Positions 1 to 6,224 of a stretch of 6,237 nt of DNA are shown here, one piece after another (position 1 is the first letter of the stretch; every line of letters starts with the position of its first letter). The translations under genes were made by a program, and so were the position numbers. The notes beneath the pieces are model-generated. The model worked only from the letters and a program-made list of their open reading frames with translations, was not told the DNA's origin and ran no database searches. Source of the stretch: Deltaproteobacteria bacterium. Its GTDB lineage: Bacteria > Desulfobacterota > Desulfobacteria > Desulfobacterales > ETH-SRB1. The stretch is taken from contig JAUWQK010000092.1 in the NCBI GenBank assembly GCA_030611115.1, positions 1 through 6,237 of the forward strand, written 5' to 3'.

Positions 1-45
1 CCTAATGCACTTATAACTTTAAAATTAGCACGCCGAAGGCGTACT

Positions 46-85
46 ACAACTTTAGGCACTTTAGGCATTTTAGGCACTTAACCTT
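46..85. repeat. 9-bp-period repeat cluster, copy 1
   Basis: Three tandem nonamers, CTTTAGGCA (50-58), CTTTAGGCA (59-67) and TTTTAGGCA (68-76), are followed by CTT and AACCTT. The block begins ACAACTTTAGGCA and closes with AACCTT, as does a second block at 214-246, which has one nonamer fewer. The two blocks lie 168 bp apart in direct orientation and bracket the predicted secA promoter. The repetition is seen directly. A role (spreading intergenic repeat, binding array, or replication slippage product) cannot be decided from this window. Confidence 0.8.
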
Positions 86-103
86 CCCTTTGGGGGTGGC
101 AAT

Positions 104-132
104 TTGACTAATTGTGTTATAATTAATATATT
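104..132 (+). promoter_or_regulatory. Predicted sigma-70 promoter for secA
   Basis: A -35-like TTGACT (104-109) is separated by 17 bp from a -10-like TATATT (127-132), which places the start of transcription near 139 and gives a leader of about 127 nt before the secA ATG. A better-looking TATAAT at 118-123 lies only 8 bp from the -35, so it is not paired with it. This is the only well-spaced pair I see between the window start and secA. An additional promoter further upstream, beyond the window, cannot be excluded. Confidence 0.5.
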
Positions 133-137
133 TTGTA

Positions 138-180
138 ACACATGCCGGAAAGGTGTCTAAAGCCTGCCTTGGCGGTGTGT
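138..180 (+). other. Possible hairpin in the secA leader
   Basis: ACACATGCC (138-146) can pair with GGCGGTGTGT (171-180) as nine pairs with one bulged G (175) and one G-U pair. An inner AAGG (150-153) / CCTT (167-170) helix is also possible. It begins at the predicted transcription start. A competing pairing exists: TGTCTAAAG (154-162) can pair with CTTTAGGCA (218-226) of the second repeat cluster. No known secA riboswitch or leader family is recognised, so any regulatory role is inference. Confidence 0.25.
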
Positions 181-213
181 GCTCAAATTCATATAAAAAA
201 TTAACAGAATTCC

Positions 214-246
214 ACAACTTTAGGCATTTTAGTCACTTTTAACCTT
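214..246. repeat. 9-bp-period repeat cluster, copy 2
   Basis: This is an imperfect direct copy of the cluster at 46-85. ACAACTTTAGGCA (214-226) is followed by TTTTAGTCA (227-235), CTTTT and AACCTT (241-246). It differs from copy 1 by one missing nonamer, one G-to-T change and two extra T. Its last base abuts the secA ribosome binding site AGGAGGA (247-253), so the repeat lies in the translated transcript's 5' leader next to the initiation region. Confidence 0.75.
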
Positions 247-265
247 AGGAGGAATAATTATATAA

Positions 266-2794
266 ATGATCTTTGATTTTTTGACAAAAGTTTTTGGAAG
301 TAAAAATGAACGGGAACTGGATAAGATTAAACCAACCGTCGAAATGATTAATAAATTGGAGCCCGAGCTGAAGGCCATGAGTGATGAGCAGTTGAGGTCT
401 CGTACTTCTATTTTCAAAGAGCGTATTGAAAAAGGAGAACCCCTTGATGATATTCTTCCGGAAGCTTTTGCAACTATAAGAGAAGCCTCTGTTCGTACAC
501 TCAAGATGCGACATTTTGACGTTCAGTTGATAGGGGGTATTGTTCTTCACCAGGGGAAGATTGCTGAGATGAAAACAGGTGAGGGTAAAACTCTTGCCTC
601 TACTCTACCTGCATATCTAAATACTCTTTCCGGCAAAGGGACTCATATTATTACGGTGAATGATTACCTTGCCAGGCGCGACAAAGAATGGATGGGCCAG
701 ATATATAATTTCCTGGGACTGACAGTAGGAAGTATATTAAGCGGCATGGACGACGCAGAACGAAAAGAGGCATACGGTGCTGATATAACTTACGGAACAA
801 ACAATGAGTTTGGTTTTGATTACCTGCGCGATAACATGAAATTTGATATGAATTCTCTGGCCCAGAGAGACCTGAACTTTGCTATTGTTGATGAGGTTGA
901 CAGCATACTGATCGACGAGGCAAGAACACCTCTGATTATATCCGGACCTGCTGAGAAATCTACGGGTCTGTATTACAAAATTAATGAAATAATTCCGCGT
1001 CTTAAACGCGACATGGATTTTACTATAGATGAAAAGGCGCGGACCGTAGTTATGACGGAAGAAGGTGTTGCAAAGGCTGAAAATATCTTGAAGATCGATA
1101 ATCTGTATGATCCAAAGCATATAGAGGTTTTACATCATATAAATCAGGGCCTTAAAGCCCACACGCTGTTTAAGCTTGATGTTGATTACATAGTCAAGAA
1201 TGGTGAGGTCATTATAGTAGATGAGTTTACCGGCCGTTTAATGCCAGGTCGTCGTTACAGTGAAGGTCTGCACCAGGCACTTGAAGCCAAAGAAAACGTA
1301 AAGATAGAGAATGAAAACCAGACGCTTGCTACTATTACCTTCCAGAATTATTTCAGAATGTATAATAAACTTTCAGGTATGACAGGTACCGCCGATACAG
1401 AGGCATCTGAGTTTAAAAAAATATATAATCTGGATGTTATAATTATTCCCACCAATATGCAGATGATTAGAACTAATTATCCGGATATGATTTACAAGAC
1501 AAAAAAGGAAAAATATGAAGCTGCTCTGGATGAAATAGAAGAACTTCATAAAAAAGGGCAGCCTGTTTTAGTCGGTACGGTTTCAATAGATGTGTCTGAA
1601 GGCTTAAGCAAAAAATTAAAAAAGAGAGGCATTAAGCATAGTGTTTTGAATGCGAAAAACCATGAAAAGGAAGCAGAAATTATAGCAATGGCCGGACAGA
1701 AAGGCGCTGTTACAATTTCTACAAACATGGCAGGACGTGGAACAGACATAGTTTTAGGAGAAGGGGTAACTGAGTTGGGAGGGCTTCATATTCTTGGAAC
1801 CGAAAGGCATGAAAGCAGACGTATTGACAACCAGTTGAGAGGGCGTTCCGGGAGGCAGGGTGACCCTGGATCATCGCGTTTTTATCTTGCTTTAGAAGAC
1901 GATCTTCTCCGGATATTTGGCGGAGAACGTATAACCGGTATTATGGAGAAGCTTGGCCTGGAAGAAGGAGAGCCAATAGAGCATAACCTTATAAGCAAGG
2001 CAATAGAGAATGCTCAGGCAAAGGTTGAGGGCCATAATTTTGATATCAGAAAGCAGCTCCTTGAATATGATGATGTTATGAACCAGCAGCGGGAGGTTAT
2101 ATACAGACAGCGACGTGAAGCTTTGAAGGGTAGTGACCTGAAAAGTTCTTTTTTGGATATGATCTATGAAAAGGCTGAGGAAATAGCTCATGAGTTTGCA
2201 GATGAGAGTGTGCTTCCCGAAGATTGGGACTTGAAAGGACTCAGCAAAGCTGTATTCAAACTATTTAACTTCCGGCTTGACAGCTTTGATAGTGATACCC
2301 TGGATGGTTTGACACGAGAGAAATTAGCCCAGTTGATTTATGATTCAGCGCTCAAAATATATGATGAAAAAGAAGCCGCCATTGGGACTGAAGATTTCAG
2401 GCGTTTGGAACGAATTATCATGCTGCAGACAGTAGATAGCCTGTGGAAAGACCATCTCTTCAGTATGGATCACCTTAAAGAGGGCATCGGCCTCAGGGGT
2501 TATGCTCAGCAGAATCCTTTAATCGTTTATAAAAAAGAAGGCTTTGATATGTTCCAGAGTATGATTTCCAGGATCAAAGAGGAGACCCTGGGAATTTTGT
2601 TCAGAATTCAGATATCTGAACCTGACAGAATAAATGATCTACGACGGCCAACAGAGCAGAATCTGGTATATTCCGGAGGAGATGATGCTCCTCAAAAGAA
2701 AAAGCCTGTTAAGCGAGCTGCTCAAAAAATTGGAAGAAACGCACCATGCCCATGTGGAAGCGGAAAGAAGTATAAGAAATGCTGCGGGAAATGA
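266..2794 (+). CDS. secA: Protein translocase ATPase SecA
   Basis: SecA is the peripheral ATPase that pushes preproteins through the SecYEG channel of the inner membrane. The 842 residues form a complete SecA, somewhat shorter than the 901-residue E. coli protein. Motifs in order: Walker [10 protein letters not shown] (102-110) in nucleotide-binding domain 1; Walker B DEVD (209-212) followed by [16 protein letters not shown]; the preprotein cross-linking domain (about 220-370); GMTGTAD (371-377); then NMAGRGTDI (487-495) and [13 protein letters not shown] (523-535) in domain 2; and the helical scaffold and wing (about 610-785). A basic linker leads to a zinc-binding tail [13 protein letters not shown] (828-840; Cys 828, 830, 839, 840), which in the family contacts SecB and phospholipid. 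The ATG at 266 gives the standard N-terminus ([18 protein letters not shown]) and follows AGGAGGA (247-253), with a slightly long 12-nt gap. No gene on either side shares its operon; repeat-rich gaps isolate it. Function is certain by homology. No damage or missing catalytic residue is seen. Confidence 0.98.
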   Translation: MIFDFLTKVFGSKNERELDKIKPTVEMINKLEPELKAMSDEQLRSRTSIFKERIEKGEPLDDILPEAFATIREASVRTLKMRHFDVQLIGGIVLHQGKIAEMKTGEGKTLASTLPAYLNTLSGKGTHIITVNDYLARRDKEWMGQIYNFLGLTVGSILSGMDDAERKEAYGADITYGTNNEFGFDYLRDNMKFDMNSLAQRDLNFAIVDEVDSILIDEARTPLIISGPAEKSTGLYYKINEIIPRLKRDMDFTIDEKARTVVMTEEGVAKAENILKIDNLYDPKHIEVLHHINQGLKAHTLFKLDVDYIVKNGEVIIVDEFTGRLMPGRRYSEGLHQALEAKENVKIENENQTLATITFQNYFRMYNKLSGMTGTADTEASEFKKIYNLDVIIIPTNMQMIRTNYPDMIYKTKKEKYEAALDEIEELHKKGQPVLVGTVSIDVSEGLSKKLKKRGIKHSVLNAKNHEKEAEIIAMAGQKGAVTISTNMAGRGTDIVLGEGVTELGGLHILGTERHESRRIDNQLRGRSGRQGDPGSSRFYLALEDDLLRIFGGERITGIMEKLGLEEGEPIEHNLISKAIENAQAKVEGHNFDIRKQLLEYDDVMNQQREVIYRQRREALKGSDLKSSFLDMIYEKAEEIAHEFADESVLPEDWDLKGLSKAVFKLFNFRLDSFDSDTLDGLTREKLAQLIYDSALKIYDEKEAAIGTEDFRRLERIIMLQTVDSLWKDHLFSMDHLKEGIGLRGYAQQNPLIVYKKEGFDMFQSMISRIKEETLGILFRIQISEPDRINDLRRPTEQNLVYSGGDDAPQKKKPVKRAAQKIGRNAPCPCGSGKKYKKCCGK

Positions 2795-2831
2795 TGGGGC
2801 AGTGATTAGGAGTCAGAGTAAAGCGTTTTTT

Positions 2832-2956
2832 GAACATCGAACATCGAACATCGAACGTTGAACATCGAATGATGAAATCGCTTCGCTCCGCCAGTTTATA
2901 AATTGGTAGAATACCTTATTCAAAATTCGACGTTGGACGTTCGATGTTCGATGTTC
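2832..2956. repeat. Heptamer-based inverted repeat element (GAACATC family)
   Basis: The left arm (2832-2869) is about 5.4 tandem copies of a 7-bp unit: GAACATC three times, GAACGTT, GAACATC, then GAA. The right arm (2926-2956) carries four such units in reverse orientation. Positions 2839-2870 and 2925-2956 match as an inverted repeat at 29 of 32 positions, around a 54-bp spacer. The spacer holds a 16-bp near-palindrome, CCAGTTTATAAATTGG (2891-2906, one G-T pair). The transcript would form a long hairpin directly 3' of secA. It resembles the dispersed intergenic palindromes (REP/BIME-like or non-autonomous elements) seen in many environmental bacterial genomes; that match is from memory. In-frame reading of such arrays gives false short ORFs with peptides like EHRTSNIE. 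Confidence 0.85.
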
Positions 2957-3011
2957 ATAGTCTTTTAGCTTGATAGCCACGTTATATTGGATTGTAATCT
3001 GCAGCAATTGC

Positions 3012-3044
3012 GATGCTTTTAGATCCCTTCGAGGGGTCTTCATC
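3012..3044 (+). other. Hairpin of unknown role in the secA-rpmF gap
   Basis: The inner stem AGATCCCT (3021-3028) pairs with AGGGGTCT (3032-3039) around a TCG loop. The outer stem GATG (3012-3015) pairs with CATC (3041-3044) across an asymmetric internal loop. The single wobble pair is G-U when read as + strand RNA but would be A-C on the other strand, which favours a + strand transcript. There is no T-run directly after it. It may form part of the secA 3' end together with the next hairpin. Confidence 0.35.
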
Positions 3045-3046
3045 AA

Positions 3047-3079
3047 ACCATGTCCTATGGGCGTGGTAGGTGATTTTTT
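3047..3079 (+). terminator. Possible terminator after secA
   Basis: ACCATGTCC (3047-3055) can pair with GGGCGTGGT (3059-3067) as nine pairs (two G-U) around a TAT loop, and six T (3074-3079) follow after a 6-nt gap. Both wobbles favour + strand RNA. The gap between stem and T-run is longer than in a good intrinsic terminator, so termination may be weak. It would separate secA (and the repeat element carried in its 3' UTR) from the rpmF operon promoter about 70 bp further on. Confidence 0.35.
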
Positions 3080-3145
3080 CATCCGGTGAACTATTATAAA
3101 ATATCCATTTTTTTCGATCCTTAGGGCCCGCTCAAAAATAAGTTC

Positions 3146-3174
3146 TTGACAATTTTTTTCAATTAAATTACTAG
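3146..3174 (+). promoter_or_regulatory. Predicted sigma-70 promoter of the rpmF-fab operon
   Basis: A consensus -35 TTGACA (3146-3151) is followed after 17 bp by TACTAG (3169-3174), a weak -10 (3 of 6 consensus bases), in a T-rich, AT-rich spacer. Transcription would start near 3181, giving a leader of about 66 nt before rpmF. No other good -35 lies between the upstream hairpins and rpmF. The -35 is strong evidence; the exact -10 is less sure. Confidence 0.55.
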
Positions 3175-3214
3175 TGTAACAACATTATTATTAAGTAGTG
3201 AATTACATTATATA
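3172..3214. repeat. Imperfect 24-bp-period direct repeat at the rpmF operon start
   Basis: TAGTGTAACAACATTATTAT (3172-3191) and TAGTGAATTACATTATATAG (3196-3215, aligned with a 1-nt gap) share TAGTG followed by ACATTAT. They overlap the predicted -10 and early leader, a place where an operator could act. The region is very AT-rich, so chance similarity is possible. I do not recognise a known fatty acid regulator site (FapR, FadR or FabR type). Confidence 0.25.
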
Positions 3215-3246
3215 GCATATAAATACAGATAGTTAGGAGATTACTC

Positions 3247-3429
3247 ATGCCTGTACCAAAACGTAAAAAATCTAAGTCAAAGCGAGGCCAAAGACGCTCT
3301 CATATTAAAGCAGCGGCTCCCAATTTGACCTCTTGCCCCCAGTGCGGAGAAACTAAACTTTCACATCATGTATGTCATTCCTGCGGTACGTATAAGGGGC
3401 GTACTGTTATTGAAATAGAAAAGGATTAA
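3247..3429 (+). CDS. rpmF: 50S ribosomal protein L32
   Basis: L32 is a small protein of the large ribosomal subunit. The 60 residues are the usual length. The basic N-terminus MPVPKRKKSKSKRGQRRSH is the family signature, followed by a zinc ribbon with CPQC (Cys 30 and 33) and CHSC (Cys 43 and 46). All four metal ligands are present, so this is the zinc-binding (C+) form. The start at 3247 is set by AGGAGA (3235-3240), 6 nt upstream. It is first in the run with the dehydrogenase homologue, fabG, acpP and fabF, and only 3 bp separate it from the next gene. rpmF heading a fatty acid synthesis operon is a widespread arrangement thought to couple membrane lipid production to ribosome production. 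Confidence 0.97.
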   Translation: MPVPKRKKSKSKRGQRRSHIKAAAPNLTSCPQCGETKLSHHVCHSCGTYKGRTVIEIEKD

Positions 3430-3432
3430 AAT

Positions 3433-5100
3433 ATGACGATATCAACATCTACATCTGGACGCAATCTCAAAGGTCTCGATCTTGAGTCAAGGCAGATGAT
3501 AATTGATACCGTAAGACAGCTTAGGAAACGCTTGCTTACAAAGGAAAGAATTCTTGAATTTGATAAAAATGAAATTTTTCCTGAAGATACGATCCGTGAA
3601 TTGCTTGGAGAGAATATCGGTCTGCAACTCCTGTTTATTCCTGAAGAATACGGAGGTATAGGAGGAGGGGCACGTGACTGCTGTGAGGTAATTCGTGAAA
3701 TTTCAAATATATGTTTAGGAATTGCAACGGGTTTTTTTGCTATTCAGCTCGGCTCAGATCCTATACTGGTTGGAGCTACTGAGGAACAGAAACATAAATG
3801 GCTTGGATCTCTTGCTGAAGGGAATACCCTTGTAGCTTATGCTGTTACTGAAGCGGGAGCCGGGAGCAACCTTGCTGCCTTAAAGACAAAGGCTGATCCT
3901 GTAACAAACGACGCAGGTGAAATCATTGGATACAATATAAACGGTACCAAACAGTTTATATCAACAGGAGGATACGCTGATTTCATCACGGTTCTTGCCA
4001 ATACCCCTGAGGGGCCTTCATTTTTTGTTGTGGAGAAAGGCACAGAAGGTTTTGTTCAGGGCAAGGGTGAAGAAAAACACGGGATACGTGCATCAAATAC
4101 ATCACCTCTCTCATTTACCGATGTATTTGTACCAATTGAAAATCTTATTGGTGGTGTGCCCGGACAAGGGATGAAGCATGCCAACAAGGTTTTTGGATAT
4201 ACAAGACTTATGGTAGCTGCCATGGGCCTGGGTGCCGGCGAAGCAGCTCTTGATATAGCCATTCCATATGCTAAGGAGAGAATTCAGTTCGGCTCCCCTC
4301 TTTCTGAAAAACAGGGATATACACACAAACTGATCGTTCCGAATGCTGTAAAACTTGAAGCTGCAACAGCCTATATGGAAGAAGTTGCCCAGAGATTGGA
4401 TTCAGGGGAAGATGACCTGCAGGTTGAAGGATCAATTGCCAAGTTCTTTGCTACTGAAGCCGCCAATAAAGCAGCCGATGATGCAATTCAGGCTCTTGGT
4501 GGTTATGGATACATTCACGAATTTGAGGTGGAAAAGATAAAAAGAGATGTTAAAATCACTTGCATTTATGAAGGAACCAGCGAAATTCAGCAGAATATAA
4601 TCAGTACGTTCCGCTGGAAGATTACACGGAAGACAAAGGGTAAATATTACGGAGACATATCTTCGGAGATGGAAGAATTGAATAATACCCTGAATGATGC
4701 CGGATGCAAATTTTATGGGCTTGCCGCCAGAGCTCTTAATGATACCATAATGATCGTACATGATAACAAGCTTACCAGAAAACAACATATTATGTTTGCC
4801 CTGTCCGATATGATGACACATGTGGAGGTTGGAGCAAGCATGGCGCGTAAGGCCAAATCACTTGTTGAAGCAGGAGACCCTGAAGCCGAAAAAATAAAGG
4901 CAATGTCAAGGATTTTTGCAAATGAAACAGCACAGGTTGTAACTCATAATATATTGAAGATACTGATGGGCTCCGGTGTTTTTGATCAGAAAATCGTCTC
5001 TGATTTTATGGAGACCATTTCTTATAATAAACTGCTTGGCAGCTATGAAAATGTCATTAAAGATATGGATATGGTTGCGGACATATTATTTGAGAGGTAA
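3433..5100 (+). CDS. Acyl-CoA dehydrogenase family flavoprotein in a fatty acid synthesis operon
   Basis: Family members use FAD to form or remove an alpha-beta double bond in an acyl thioester. The 555 residues show the full fold: helical N-terminal domain (about 15-125), beta domain with TEAGAGSN (139-146) and KQFISTGGYADF (173-184), and the C-terminal helical domain with ERIQFGSPLSEKQ (282-294), QALGGYGY (353-360) and RDVKITCIYEGTSEIQ (371-386). Glu380 in IYEGTS aligns with the catalytic base of medium-chain enzymes. Asn146 replaces the usual Asp of the family signature TExGAGSD. A further 160 or so residues (about 395-555) form an added, probably helical region, as in VLCAD/ACAD9-like proteins; normal short enzymes end near 380-400. 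AAGGA (3421-3425) inside the rpmF end serves the ATG, and the gene sits 3 bp after rpmF and 2 bp before fabG. Family assignment is sure. Substrate (acyl-CoA or acyl-ACP) and direction are not known. Confidence 0.92.
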   Translation: MTISTSTSGRNLKGLDLESRQMIIDTVRQLRKRLLTKERILEFDKNEIFPEDTIRELLGENIGLQLLFIPEEYGGIGGGARDCCEVIREISNICLGIATGFFAIQLGSDPILVGATEEQKHKWLGSLAEGNTLVAYAVTEAGAGSNLAALKTKADPVTNDAGEIIGYNINGTKQFISTGGYADFITVLANTPEGPSFFVVEKGTEGFVQGKGEEKHGIRASNTSPLSFTDVFVPIENLIGGVPGQGMKHANKVFGYTRLMVAAMGLGAGEAALDIAIPYAKERIQFGSPLSEKQGYTHKLIVPNAVKLEAATAYMEEVAQRLDSGEDDLQVEGSIAKFFATEAANKAADDAIQALGGYGYIHEFEVEKIKRDVKITCIYEGTSEIQQNIISTFRWKITRKTKGKYYGDISSEMEELNNTLNDAGCKFYGLAARALNDTIMIVHDNKLTRKQHIMFALSDMMTHVEVGASMARKAKSLVEAGDPEAEKIKAMSRIFANETAQVVTHNILKILMGSGVFDQKIVSDFMETISYNKLLGSYENVIKDMDMVADILFER

Positions 5101-5102
5101 TT

Positions 5103-5861
5103 ATGCCTGAAAAACGTACAGTTGTTGTCACAGGTGCTTCAAGAGGTATTGGACGATCTATTTGCCTTTCCCTGGCAAGTTCGGATACTCAAATCTATTT
5201 CAACTATTTTTCTCCAGGCAATCCCGAGGCTGAAGAGGCCGCTGCCGCTGAAACAGAAAAATTAGTTGCCGACCTGGGAAGTTCGGCAAATAGCATGAGT
5301 GTCGATGTTGCAGATGCAAAAGACGTCGAAGCTTTTTTTGAGAAAATAGTTAATGAAACCGGTCGTGTAGATATTCTTGTTAACAATGCGGGTATTACCA
5401 AGGATGGACTCTTGGTTCGCATGAAGGAGAATGACTGGGATATGGTCTTAAATATAAACTTAAAGGGTGCATTTACCTGCACAAGACTTGCCGCGAGAAT
5501 CATGATGAAGCAGCGCTATGGCCGTATAGTAAATATAGCGTCAGTTGTTGGTGTAACCGGTAACCCGGGACAGGCGAATTATTCTGCTTCAAAGGCGGGA
5601 TTAATTGGGCTGACAAAAACAGCGGCAAAAGAACTTGCCTCCAGAAATGTTACTGTAAATGCAGTTGCTCCTGGTTTTATAGAGACAGACATGACAGCAG
5701 CGCTTTCTGAAAAGGCGAGGACGGCTATGCTGGATCAGGTGCCGATGCGTCGAGGGGGACAACCCGAAGATGTTGCCGCTGCTGTTAAATTTCTGGCTTC
5801 AGATGATGCAGCATACATTACTGGTCAGGTAATCCATGTAAATGGTGGAATGTATATGTGA
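5103..5861 (+). CDS. fabG: 3-oxoacyl-[acyl-carrier-protein] reductase FabG
   Basis: FabG performs the NADPH-dependent reduction of 3-oxoacyl-ACP to 3-hydroxyacyl-ACP in each round of type II fatty acid synthesis, in the cytoplasm. The 252 residues form a classical short-chain dehydrogenase: cofactor loop TGASRGIG (10-17), NNAG (94-97), active-site Asn119, Ser147, Tyr160 and Lys164 (YSASK), then the PGFIETDM loop (190-197) and the C-terminal [12 protein letters not shown]. It is slightly longer than the 244-residue E. coli enzyme, the extra residues lying in the [13 protein letters not shown] segment (38-50). The start 2 bp after the dehydrogenase stop uses GAGAGG (5092-5097), inside the preceding gene, which suggests translational coupling. 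The acpP gene directly downstream strongly supports FabG over other short-chain reductases. Confidence 0.95.
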   Translation: MPEKRTVVVTGASRGIGRSICLSLASSDTQIYFNYFSPGNPEAEEAAAAETEKLVADLGSSANSMSVDVADAKDVEAFFEKIVNETGRVDILVNNAGITKDGLLVRMKENDWDMVLNINLKGAFTCTRLAARIMMKQRYGRIVNIASVVGVTGNPGQANYSASKAGLIGLTKTAAKELASRNVTVNAVAPGFIETDMTAALSEKARTAMLDQVPMRRGGQPEDVAAAVKFLASDDAAYITGQVIHVNGGMYM

Positions 5862-5867
5862 AAGGAG
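5862..5867 (+). promoter_or_regulatory. Ribosome binding site that sets the acpP start
   Basis: AAGGAG (5862-5867) directly follows the fabG stop codon and lies 8 nt before the ATG at 5876. An in-frame GTG at 5858 would add six residues (MKGENL) but overlaps the fabG stop, would place this site inside the gene and has no site of its own. Confidence 0.85.
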
Positions 5868-5875
5868 AAAACTTA

Positions 5876-6106
5876 ATGTCAGTTGAGGATAAAGTAAAAA
5901 AGATTATTGCAGAAAAATTAAGTGTTGATTTGAATGAGGTTGTGCCCGAGGCATCATTTGTGGATGATTTAGGGGCGGATTCGCTTGATCTTGTTGAGCT
6001 TATAATGTCAATGGAAGAGGAATTCGATATAGATATTCCTGATGATGATGCTGAGAAAATTCTTAGTGTAAAAGACGCTATCGAATATACTCGTCAACAT
6101 TCGTAA
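5876..6106 (+). CDS. acpP: Acyl carrier protein
   Basis: AcpP carries growing acyl chains on a phosphopantetheine arm during fatty acid and lipid synthesis. With the ATG at 5876 it has 76 residues, close to the usual 77-78, and begins [15 protein letters not shown] as family members do. The attachment site is Ser36 in GADSLD (33-38), and the acidic recognition helix ([16 protein letters not shown], 35-50) that docks partner enzymes is intact. The protein is strongly acidic. The gap after fabG is 14 bp with a strong ribosome binding site, consistent with the high expression ACP needs. A long inverted repeat (6125-6198) follows the stop and may protect the acpP message 3' end. Confidence 0.97.
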   Translation: MSVEDKVKKIIAEKLSVDLNEVVPEASFVDDLGADSLDLVELIMSMEEEFDIDIPDDDAEKILSVKDAIEYTRQHS

Positions 6107-6124
6107 ATAAGGTAACTTTTTTAA

Positions 6125-6198
6125 AGGTGGATAGACTGAAGGCTGAAGGTGGAAGGCTGTCACGGAGCTTCGGCCTTCAGCCTTCAGTCTATCCACCT
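6125..6198. repeat. Perfect 25-bp inverted repeat between acpP and fabF
   Basis: Left arm 6125-6149 (AGGTGGATAGA, then CTGAAGG twice) is the exact reverse complement of right arm 6174-6198, around a 24-nt loop that contains one more degenerate unit (TGGAAGG, 6150-6156). The arm is thus partly a tandem heptamer array, as in the GAACATC element after secA, though with an unrelated unit. No T-run follows, so it is not a standard terminator, and the downstream gene has its own strong ribosome binding site. In RNA the stem would be very stable and could act as a 3'-end stabiliser for acpP or a partial transcription barrier. It may be one copy of a dispersed REP-like family; confirming that needs the rest of the genome. 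Confidence 0.9.
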
Positions 6199-6212
6199 GA
6201 GTAACTACGAAA

Positions 6213-6219
6213 AAGGAGG
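6213..6219 (+). promoter_or_regulatory. Ribosome binding site for the truncated downstream gene
   Basis: AAGGAGG (6213-6219) is a near-perfect site placed 5 nt before TTG at 6225. No ATG or GTG lies in a suitable position before the window ends, so it supports the TTG as the start of fabF. Confidence 0.75.
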
Positions 6220-6224
6220 TTTTC

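Larger units (their letters stand above)
2957..3145. other. Gene-free stretch between the repeat element and the rpmF promoter
   Basis: I see no supported protein gene here. The gene yceD (DUF177), which often precedes rpmF, is absent. The minus strand has a stop-free frame of 49 codons (3131 down to 2985, stop TAA 2984-2982) with protein-like composition, including TYHAHRTWFDEDPSKG, but no start codon and no recognised family; it could be a gene remnant or chance. The + strand has two neighbouring hairpins (3012-3044 and 3047-3067), annotated separately. Confidence 0.6.

Noticed and set aside
118..123. Consensus TATAAT as the secA -10 box
   Set aside because: It is only 8 bp from the TTGACT and I see no other -35-like hexamer at the right distance upstream; TATATT at 127-132 has the correct 17-bp spacing.
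46..246. CRISPR array
   Set aside because: The units are 9 bp, tandem without unique spacers, and no cas gene is present. The heptamer arrays at 2832-2956 and 6125-6198 fail for the same reasons.
737..1120. Long minus strand open frame inside secA, and similar ones inside the dehydrogenase and fabG genes
   Set aside because: They are antisense to conserved coding sequence, lack recognisable domains and are explained by codon bias of the real genes.
2634..2861. Possible 75-codon + strand gene overlapping the secA end
   Set aside because: It lies out of frame in the conserved C-terminal part of secA and then runs into the GAACATC repeat (peptide EHRTSNIER); such repeat translations are false genes.
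2813..3082. Possible 89-codon minus strand gene in the secA-rpmF gap
   Set aside because: Its second half is the translation of both arms of the heptamer inverted repeat (EHRTSNVQRR and FDVQRSMFDVRCS), it shows no domain, and no convincing ribosome binding site is seen.
5858..5875. Upstream GTG start for acpP giving an 82-residue protein
   Set aside because: It overlaps the fabG stop codon, would translate through the ribosome binding site, and adds MKGENL, which is absent from typical acyl carrier proteins.
6125..6198. Rho-independent terminator ending the operon after acpP
   Set aside because: The stem is strong but no T-run follows on the + strand, and a strong ribosome binding site with a plausible fabF start comes next.
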